NCBI GenBank assembly: GCA_029204225.1
Contig: MU832636.1
Coordinates: 1 to 64,000, forward strand
From: Diphasiastrum complanatum
Lineage: Eukaryota > Streptophyta > Lycopodiopsida > Lycopodiales > Lycopodiaceae
Direction: 5' to 3'
Length of the DNA stretch: 64,000 nt
Shown: positions 56,039 through 64,000 of the stretch, piece by piece
Layout: every line of letters begins with the position of its first letter
Numbering within the stretch: the first letter of the stretch is position 1
The notes under the pieces: model-generated
What the model was told of the DNA's origin: nothing
Databases searched by the model: none
The model's input: only the letters and a program-made list of their open reading frames with translations
Made by a program: the position numbers and the translations under genes

Positions 56039-56880
56039 CTATGTTGACTTGAACATGGATCTTGGTATTACTCCAAGATTGGCTCTATGCTTGATGAAGG
56101 AACTCTTGCTCAAAGATTTGGTGAGCAAATCTGCAATACAAGATGATGTGTCGATGCACTCCAAGTAGATTTCCCCTACAATGAGCTTCTCTCTCACGAA
56201 GTGATGTGCAACTTCGATGTGTTTGCTCCTTGCATGGAATATCAAATTGTTGGCAAGGGCTTGTGCCGAAATGTTGTCACACATGATCATAGGTAGATCA
56301 TATTCCATGATTATCTTTAGCTCCACTAGCAACCTCTTGATCCAAAGCACTTTCTTTGTTGTAGTAGTGAGTGCCTTATACTCAGCTTCACAAGATGAGA
56401 GTGATATAGAATCTTGCTTTTTGGAAAGCCAAAACATCAAGTTTCCTCCAAGATATATGACATAAGCACTTGTAAATTTTCAATCTACTCTATCACTTGC
56501 AAAATCTGGGTCAGAATAGCCAACTATAGAAAGATCTTCACTTTTATACAACAAACCATAATCAAAAGTTGAAGATATGTATCTAAACACTCTCTTGGCC
56601 ATTTTCCAATGATGAACAATAGGATTTTGCATAGCTTGGCTCAACTTATGAACACTAAAACTCATGTCGGGTCTAGTTATTGTGAGCCAAATTAGGGAGC
56701 CTATAAGACTCCTAAAAAGAGTGATGTCCACGAAGGTTCTTTCATCACCTTTGTTAGGGTCTTTTACAATTTGCTCCATAGGAGTTTCTATACTCTTGGA
56801 AGGATCATAGTTACTAAGATTAAATCCTAGTGGCTCAAGAAAGGTGTTAAGTCGAGAATACCACGACCTTGGAGCTTGCT
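56039..56880 (-). pseudogene. Copia F2 RT end and RNase H, antisense
   Basis: Frames 56779-56480 and 56440-56039 with one stop between: RT end (LFRSLIGSLIWLTITRPDMS), RNase H with YSDPDFASDRVD, SLSSCEAEYKALTTTTKKVL, MCDNISAQALANN, HARSKHIEVAHHFVREKL, ending before the polypurine tract. The key residues are preserved apart from the stop. Confidence 0.85.
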
Positions 56881-56882
56881 TT

Positions 56883-57711
56883 TGTTGGATTTATTCCCTC
56901 TAGCTCTCCTAAATCCCATTTTAATTTGCCTCCATTCATGCTGCATATTTACTAACGTTGTCACGCAGTCTGCATATTTACATGCAAATTCGCACAGACG
57001 AAGAAAAGGCGAAAGAATCGCGACACTGTGATTCTACACAGTTTAAGGTGACAGGCGAAAAGGGGACACTATCTTCTGGAATGCCAAAAGTGCCCTAAAA
57101 GCTAAGGCACCCTATAAATCTTATCCTAGGGCTATTCGTAAGAGTGACGCACTTTTTGCATCATCACCAACGTTCACTTCAGCACTGGCTGGCGTCGCAC
57201 CCTTTTCACACTCACCCCATGCAGTTGCGCTAATAGATTGGACAACGATTGTAGCCACCCACAATCTCCTACAGACAGCACATCCACTCTGTACTTTCAC
57301 ATCTGCACACCTGTAATATTATGTAATATATATATATATACTGGACACCATTCATGTAAAAGATGATGAAGAGAGCAGAAGAAGACGACATAGACGAAGT
57401 AGATGCCGTGAGCATTCATTCTTCACTTTGTCAGAATTAATGTTTAATTCCTTTTTACAGATTGAAATAAGCTTTGTAGGCCACGTGGTTTTGTCCGCTA
57501 CTGTATTGTGCTCTACTGCATTATTGACATGTATACATGGTATACTTAAACTGATACAGTTCATTGTTCTGTGTTCAGATCTATGTTAATATTGCTATGC
57601 TTATCTTTCATTCTGTCTGACCTTTCTAGTTGTTCTTACTGGTAATAGATGATTAACATTTAGTCTTGTCTTTCACGAATCATTCGCGACTAATTATCAA
57701 TTGAGCACAGT
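56883..57711 (+). repeat. Partial LTR of the H family (M), + strand, inside F
   Basis: Starts TGTTGGATTTATTCCC and matches the reverse of the H LTR in order (for example CACATCTGCACACCTGTAAT, CTTCGTCTATGT-like and GGTAATAGA blocks). It ends about 300 bp before the H LTR end. It lies between F2's RNase H and F2's gag remnant, replacing the missing protease, integrase and RT. Confidence 0.7.
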
Positions 57712-57825
57712 GGGGGTGAGGCTTCTAGAAATTGATTGGATGTTTCTACTTGATTGAGTGGTTTCTCCACAGTGTGTTATCCTTTTGTGTTTAGGATTTG
57801 TAAGCAAGATCTAAGGAGCTTCCCT

Positions 57826-58788
57826 TATAACATGCATCACCAACAGTTGTGTATATTGAACCTTTAAGTTCTTGAAAAGGTTCTAGTGAAACAAAAGACT
57901 CATGTGTGATGATGCACCACTATCAATATAACAAGATACATCATTAAAGGGTAAAGAGGAGAAGCTAGACATCATGAGAGATGCCTCTCCACAACTTGCA
58001 TGTGAATCTTCTATGGTAAAATTGGCTTGATCTTCTTGAAGATAGAAGAATGAGTTGAATCATCTTCTACTCCCCCTTTGTCTTTGTCCTTTGCTTTGTC
58101 CTTTGATTTGTCCGTGGTGAAGGCTTGAGAAAATTTGTTCTTGCTCCTCCCTCTTGACTTGATCCTAGCAAAGTGAGCTTTGCCATAACTACCATTTTTC
58201 CTTGAAAGTGTGTTGATCTTCGACAGCTTGTTCTTTTGTCTACATTCTTCAGCAATAAGAATACCATGTAGTGCCTCCATAGATGGTAGCTCCATCTTGA
58301 TAGCAAAAGTTTGCACAACATTTTCATACTCTTCTCTAAGTCCATTAAGGACTACTTGAACAAGTTGACTGTTCTCTAGAACATCACCTATTCATGCTAT
58401 CTCTCTATGAAGATCTTGAACTCTCACTACAAAACTTGAAGCACTTTCATCAACTCTTTGAAAACTAGAAAAGATCTGATTTCTAAGAATAAGTAGTCTT
58501 GATGTGATCTTTGCTTCAAAAATGTTCTTAAGAGTTTCCCAAGTCTACTTGGCTGATTATATGAAGAGCAATCCTTGCTCTCTTCTTGAATCTCTGAGCC
58601 TTATCATAAGCTTCAGGTTCAACTTCAATTCCTAATACTATGTCCATTACACCATATAGAGCCAACAAATATTCTATCCTATCCTTCCAAACTAAATAGT
58701 TGAGGGTATCTAGTCTCTCACTAGCTTCAAAGAGAAAATCTTCTATAGATGCCATGAATGTGAAGACTTCTTGTAAATTGGACAACAA
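57826..58788 (-). pseudogene. Copia F2 gag and protease start, antisense
   Basis: Second gag copy: MASIEDFLFEASERLDTLNY from about 58755, LVWKDRIEYLLALYGVMDIV, RARIALHIISQVDLGNS, then frame shifts and MQTFAIKMELPSMEALHGIL with a Lys-rich tail (DKSKDKAKDKDKGG). A stop near the first third is shared with F1. Cut off near 57826 within the protease region. Confidence 0.8.
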
Positions 58789-59857
58789 ATGGAATTGAAT
58801 ATATTTGGCTTGTTCTAAACAAACTAAATCTTGCTATACTTCTCACAATAGGAATTTTCAGAGGGTGAACTACCAAATCCTATGTAAAATCTTACAGCTG
58901 AATTTGAGATAGGTCTCAAATATTCCACCCAAAAAAAAAACTAGATCAACCTCTCAAAGTGAATTGGAGTATAGACAAATTTTGGCTCTTTCTTCTTTTG
59001 ACATGTGTGGAATGCTTAAAGACAACACTACTGACTCAAACATACTCAAATTGTTGAAGCAATGTGTCAATTGACTCAAAACTTTGTCTAGATCTCGAGT
59101 TTGTTGAATTGGTATACACAAAAAAATGGATTTGAATGTGTTGCTTCTCTTTTACAATAGGAACCAAAAACAATTGGGTATTCTACCAAATCCTATGCAA
59201 AAACTTGCAACAGTTATGTGAGTTCTTGCTCACAACAGTAAATCAATCACTTTGAATTTGGATCTAGCCGCTATCTACTGATGAAGCACTTACAATTTTG
59301 ATGTCAAATTTTACCACGAGTTTCAAATGAATGAAAAACACTCTGGAAACACACATGCAACTCAAACACAATCCTTTGTATGAAATGATTTGACTGTGAC
59401 AACATAAACTTGACTTATCCAATTCTATCTTTGATTGAGTACCAAAAACTGTGAATGATGAATCATGCATGCAATATAATCAATTCAAAAAGTTTTCACT
59501 CGGATTTTTAGGTCTCTCCCTACCCCTCTTTAAGAGCTTATAACTCCTACCAGGATCATCAGAATGAAAATTGCAATCGAAAGAGGGCTCTTCTAGCTTT
59601 CCAACAAACTATAATGTCAGTACCTTTGGATCTAATATGAAGGAGATGGAATGGAATGATGTATTCTGGTTTTCACATGTGTGAAAAGTCAGAATTCTGT
59701 ACATTCTCTATTCTAGACTGAAAATATCAGTTCTAACCTCATTTATCAAGATATTGTTCAAGAATAGATAGCAAAACACTACTAAATAGCTTCCTAGCTT
59801 GAATTGTCACAGAATTCTTCAAACACCTGATGTTAGTAGCATTCAAAGCATGGTATG
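58789..59857 (-). other. Copia F2 leader (copy of 54056-55135)
   Basis: Non-coding leader nearly the same as in F1, including the shared word TTAGTAGCATTCAAAGCATG next to the primer site. Confidence 0.75.
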
Positions 59858-59869
59858 GCTCTGATACCA
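59858..59869 (-). other. Primer binding site of copia F2
   Basis: Minus-strand TGGTATCAGAGC adjacent to the LTR end at 59870. Confidence 0.9.
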
Positions 59870-60707
59870 TGTTGAAAATCTAGCAAATTCACACATGTGG
59901 AAAACCACACAAAAAGTGTGAATGATCTTTACCATGCTTTGTGGAGGCACACATATCACTTGTAGAGCAATCCTACAATCTACCAACAGATCTATGGCTA
60001 GAGCACAATCTAGAATGCTACAGATCAAAGCTACATTAATTCCTCGTAAACAGGGAATGTGCACAAGCAAGATCATGTATGAAGAAGACACAAAATCCGA
60101 GTTAGAGAGAGAATACAATTACAAGCAACATAGAATGAGATCCAAATTTGACATTATGACATTACAAAAGCTTGATTCATCATTAGAAATGAATGAGAAT
60201 CATATGTACATATATACAAGAGCCAAAATTTGTGGTACTACTAGCATTCTCTACACCTATTTAAATGCAAACTACTATTATCTTGACACCTAACTGCTTG
60301 CATGCACATATTGCACCTAACATGCACCTACTTTCTCCAAGTGTCAATTTCTCAATTAGACATGTACAAAACTACATGCATGTGTCCATTACTATATTTG
60401 CATGCCTTGCATGTCACAATGTAAACTTAGGACACAATGCATTTATTATGGCTCGAGTTTCTACAAGGCAATATTTGACCAATTCCATGTGAAATTCTAC
60501 ATGCATGTCAATCTAGATGTTGTGAACATTGGTGCATGTCATACTAGATCAACTAGACTTTATGCATGTCATTGGAACTTGATCTACCTAACCCAAACTC
60601 ACCCTATTCTACAAGGATATGTGCTCAATTCACATACCTTGGATATTTACAAAATAATTACATGGGTAGGACAAACATAAGATAGATATGTTTTACAATT
60701 TTCAACA
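59870..60707 (-). repeat. 5' LTR of copia array F (838 bp), antisense
   Basis: Minus-strand start TGTTGAAAATTGTAAAAC at 60707, end GATTTTCAACA at 59870. Its outer part is the same as the partial LTR at 51015-51280, so these two are the original outer pair. Rich in GCATG words. Confidence 0.85.
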
Positions 60708-61085
60708 AACATTATAAATTGTCTACCAGAATATTGTGGAACATTTTGGATTATAAAGAAAATTGGTTCTTTAGCTTACGAACTAGATCTTCAGAAAGTC
60801 TACAACTCACCCTGTGTTTCATGTAACCCATTTGAAATTAAGTTTACATGAAGGTGACATAGTTGGAAGAGGAAGATCTTACTCATTTGGAGGACTTATC
60901 GCTTACTGCTCCTTTGGAACCTAAAAAGGTACTCAGAACTAGAGATAAATAATTGAGAAATCATTTTATCTCTGAGTGCTTGATTAGGTGGAAGGGACGG
61001 ACTGAGGATGATGATTCATGGGAGTGGGTCGAAAGCATAAAGAAGAACTTCCCTAGGTTTCACTTCTAGAGATAGAAGTGGTTCA
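60708..61085 (+). pseudogene. Gypsy element E integrase end with chromodomain
   Basis: Frame-shifted integrase C-terminus (GSLAYELDLQKVYN, HPVFHVTHLKLSLHEGD) leads into a chromodomain at about 60930-61065: KVLRTRDK, stop, LRNHFISECLIRWKGRTEDD and SWEWVESIKKNFPRF. The aromatic/acidic pattern (CLIRWKG, DDSWEW) is that of chromovirus integrases, in which this domain steers insertion to marked chromatin. The 3' LTR of E follows. All of gag, protease, RT and integrase core are gone. Confidence 0.8.
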
Positions 61086-61098
61086 AGGAAGGAAGAAT

Positions 61099-61557
61099 GT
61101 TATGTCCATGTCCTATATAAGGGAATCGGAATAATTCTTGACATGGACAGCCAGTCACTCTAGTTATATGTGGTTATTAGTTATGCTACGTCATTTTGGA
61201 CGTGATCGTTACAAGTAATTATTAATCATGAGGGCCCAGACCTATAATTGGACATAGGAGCACTTGCATGGTGAATGACTGCTTTAATGCAAGAATAGGA
61301 GGTCAATAGTTTAATATAGGCTACATGGGAATCCTAAGGAGAATATTCTCTCCTCTTGGAGAGAATACTTACCATGGAAACTCGCCCATCTCCCTATTGG
61401 AATTTCGGATTCTTGAGCCAGGTTTTCTCTCCTCTCTTGTATTCTTTCATTGTGGCTTGGGGGTGGGGTTAGGGTATTGACTAGCCTCTTCATGTTGGTT
61501 GGGTGGTTTATGCTCCATAGGTGCCCTTTTGGTTTGCATGTGACAAGATTCTTGAAA
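61099..61557 (+). repeat. 3' LTR of gypsy element E
   Basis: Starts TGTTATGTCCATGTCCTATA and matches the LTR at 50403-50866 to GATTCTTGAA. The matching end differs by a few bases, so the right edge may be slightly truncated. Confidence 0.85.
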
Positions 61558-61564
61558 TGCACAA

Positions 61565-61772
61565 GAATTTGAACAAGCATTCTAAGAACTCAAGAAACTA
61601 TTCAAAGGTACTAAGGGCAGCCAAAAAATAACAACATACCAGCCCCTACAACAGCAGCCTACCACTTTTGAAAAGCACCAAGATCATACCCAAGAGATTG
61701 AAGACAATACACACAACAATGCTCACGATGGAGGAAGCAACACTCACAATGATCTATTCATCTCAATGAAAT
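61565..61772 (+). pseudogene. Coding-like fragment of unknown origin
   Basis: Reads EFEQAF, stop, ELKKLFKGTKGSQKITTYQP, then a Gln/His/Asn-rich stretch (HTQEIEDNTHNNAHDGGSN) and a stop. The composition suggests once-coding DNA, perhaps a gag tail or a host exon fragment. Not recognised. Confidence 0.3.
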
Positions 61773-61784
61773 AGTACATAAGTT

Positions 61785-62101
61785 TTTTATACCTATTTCT
61801 CCACAAAATTCAGCTTAATATAGTGAGAGAGATGACTCTCTCTCTTCTCTCTAGAACTTAGGACACAATTTTAGGGCACCACTAGCCTAAAATAGCCAAT
61901 TTTGGCCTATATGTCCAAATGACATGATTTTGGTGTCATTTTGAAGGTCCTGAAGTTTGACACTTCTTCATTATGAAATATATACTAGAATAAAAGTATC
62001 TAGAACTCTTCCACATGTGTGAAAGGTTAGATCCAAAACTATGTGCCAAAATTACCAAATTTGGCCTAAAACTAGTCAAGAAAATGTTGACAATTTTCAC
62101 A
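61785..62101 (-). repeat. LTR fragment K2, antisense
   Basis: Minus-strand start TGTGAAAATTGTCAACA at 62101; matches K1 (38817-38990) from 61930 on. A TATA-like word (GGTATAAAAAAC, minus strand, about 61790) fits an LTR promoter. The far edge is uncertain. Confidence 0.65.
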
Positions 62102-64000
62102 GCTAAGATCAGCCCTTGGGTTCATAAGCAAAACTATGTTGTCTACAAACTAGTTGTGAGGAGGAGTGTTACACAAGCTAGTTTGATTTTTCTACTTGTA
62201 AATTGTAATGTGGCCATGTTGTGGGATGTCACACATGCCAAAAAGCATAGGATACTCTTCATAAGTCTTATTCCTAACCTAGATTTGGAATGGCACCTTT
62301 GAAATGAGGCCAAATTGTGCATAGATAGGTTAGAGAGATTCTAGGAGCTTAAAATAGCAATTTTTACATTGTTTTGGATCTCAAGATCTTGACCCCCAAT
62401 TAGGGTGGATATTATGACCTATTAGGTTAGACAATAGTGTCAGGTCATGGATTGATCAGAGGAAGACTTAAATGCTTAGATCCAAGGTACTTATGTATAA
62501 ATATGTGATGGATTTTCCATCCAATGATGAGTAAAATTGAGATCTTCCTCATGACTAGTTTTGGTCTCTCATTTGCTTGATGATTGCTATTGGCGTTTGG
62601 TTTTTGTAATCATTAGAAGGTTTGGAGGATGCTGATACAATACATAGGGTATAGCAGGTTGTACATCCACACGTGTAAGGTATTTTGCATGATTTTGGAG
62701 CCAATTTGTGGAGTTCAAGCCAAGATAAGCTAAAAATCAATAGATTGATTTGTGCTCTACTATTGGTGTTGGCTGATTCTGACGAATCCCCAAGATACTC
62801 GGACAGAGCAACTCAAGAGCACCTCTCACCTTAGACCGAGGAGGTCTCTGAGAAGACGAGACAAACGAAGACCGAGAGCCGAGTATGAGAGCCCAGGAAT
62901 ACTAGTAGTAATGACAAGCAAGAACTGTGTAAGCCTCATGGTGAATCCTAAAAGATGGAATGACCATGTAGGAACTAGTATTTCTAGGCAAATGTAATAA
63001 ATGCACGTAGACCCCTCTTAGAAAAGTAGAGTGAGGCACCTTTTGATGGTGACCTCTAGTGGAGAGCATTATTCCACTTGTAATTTGTGAAATGTGGAAA
63101 TTCCACTAGGATACCACCTAAGGAGCTCTCTTGCTTATTTAATAGACTCCCTCTTTGTGAAGAAGAGCTTTTAGCATTCTATCTTCTCCATGCTTAATAA
63201 GAAAATTTTCCATGAGTTTGATGCTACACTAAGCTCCTTGATCATGATGGTTTTCTTGAGTGATGCCCCTATGATCATGTCCTTCCATTCATATTGTGTG
63301 TGGTTGTGGACTTAGAGTGGATTAGTTTTCTTGCTTTCCTAGTTGTGGATTAGTTTTCATTTCTTGTTTGTGGATTAATGTAGGAATCAGCATTCAAGTA
63401 GACTAAATAGGCTAGAAATATGGTATAAATCTTGCATATCCTCCAACATTCTAGTTCTTGATGTTCTTGGGATGTCCAAGAATCAAAAGACTGGTTGGTT
63501 TCTTGATTTTTGGACCTCTAAAATGTCGTAGATTAGTTTGTGTTTCTTGTTTTGTCAATTTATGCAAATATAATAGTGCTTAGGATCTGATTTCAGTTCA
63601 TTTTGCAACAAAGTAGAAGTAGATTTCATGGTTGTTCACCTGAACTGCATGCTGATCATTTGGTTGAACGTTTTGGTTACATGATGGATTGATTGCATGT
63701 GACACGGTTCAAGAGAGACTCATCCAGATGTCCTCTGACAAGCAAGACATTGCTACAATGATTATCAGTCCCTTTTTCCTAATCTGGGCCTTAAAACAAG
63801 CAAGATAATGACCATGAAAGGTCCGCGGTCTCTGTTGATAGGCAGAACACAAGTGTAAGGCTGTAACAAGAAAAGAAGTAAAGAAACAGAAAACCCTGTA
63901 GACAGGAAGAGAATTCGTCAACAATTGGATCTTGTTTGGATCTTAATTAGGTGCTTTCTCCATCATTTCTAGGATCAAGTGGACTTATTTTGCTGTATTT
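62102..64000. other. Nothing recognised
   Basis: AT-rich sequence. Several short frames occur on both strands (for example 62752-62997 with an Arg-rich stretch RPRRSLRRRDKRRPRAEYES), but none has a motif, start context or neighbour that supports it. Confidence 0.5.

Noticed and set aside
60893-61070. Chromodomain as part of a host chromatin protein
   Set aside because: It directly follows gypsy integrase C-terminal motifs and precedes a matching LTR, so it belongs to element E.

Overview
This window reads as nuclear DNA of a land plant with a repeat-rich genome. It has AT-rich intergenic sequence, spliced genes with GT-AG introns, telo-box motifs (AAACCCTAA), long GA/CT microsatellites, and dense decayed LTR retrotransposons primed by initiator-Met tRNA (TGGTATCAGAGC). 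A fern, lycophyte or gymnosperm would fit, but I cannot settle the lineage from sequence alone. I see no bacterial operons, rRNA, tRNA or CRISPR.

Only two host genes can be supported, both on the + strand. (1) A plastid-type family 2 glycosyltransferase at 10069-24635 has four exons that join in frame (457 codons plus stop). Its second intron is about 12 kb and packed with transposon debris. (2) A coiled-coil protein at about 46433-49453 has six phase-consistent exons and resembles the ADIP/SSX2IP/Msd1 (afadin- and alpha-actinin-binding) family. Its 5' end is not certain. A three-copy tandem repeat (period about 336 bp) and a cluster of telomere-like motifs lie just upstream.

Nearly everything else is retroelement. 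From left to right: 236-7985 is a three-deep nest, with a Ty1/copia element (A) split by a second copia element (B), itself split by a pol-less LTR element (C); likely target-site duplications support both insertions. 8500-9070 is an inverted copia RNase H remnant. Inside the GT2 intron lie a Ty3/gypsy relic (13750-16300), a DUF659/hAT-like transposase relic (16735-17300), a copia LTR with primer site and gag (18873-20390), and an antisense gypsy gag-pol (20990-23023). Downstream of the GT2 gene are antisense gypsy (25480-26460) and copia (27960-28420) scraps, antisense copia D (29902-31722), antisense copia I with a 928-bp LTR carrying a very long TC tract (31731-36970), a + strand gypsy pol (36971-38818), further LTR pieces, a + strand partial copy of I (39831-40690), and antisense copia H (40690 to about 43000) whose LTR has acquired fold-back insertions. 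From 50403 to about 61557 a chromodomain-bearing gypsy element (E) keeps its LTRs and C-terminus, while its interior is occupied by an antisense, tandemly arranged, chimeric copia array (F).

The retroelement reading frames are broken by stops, frameshifts and deletions. Their coordinates are approximate, except where an LTR edge, primer site or splice site fixes them. Identity statements are by eye; no alignment or database search was run.
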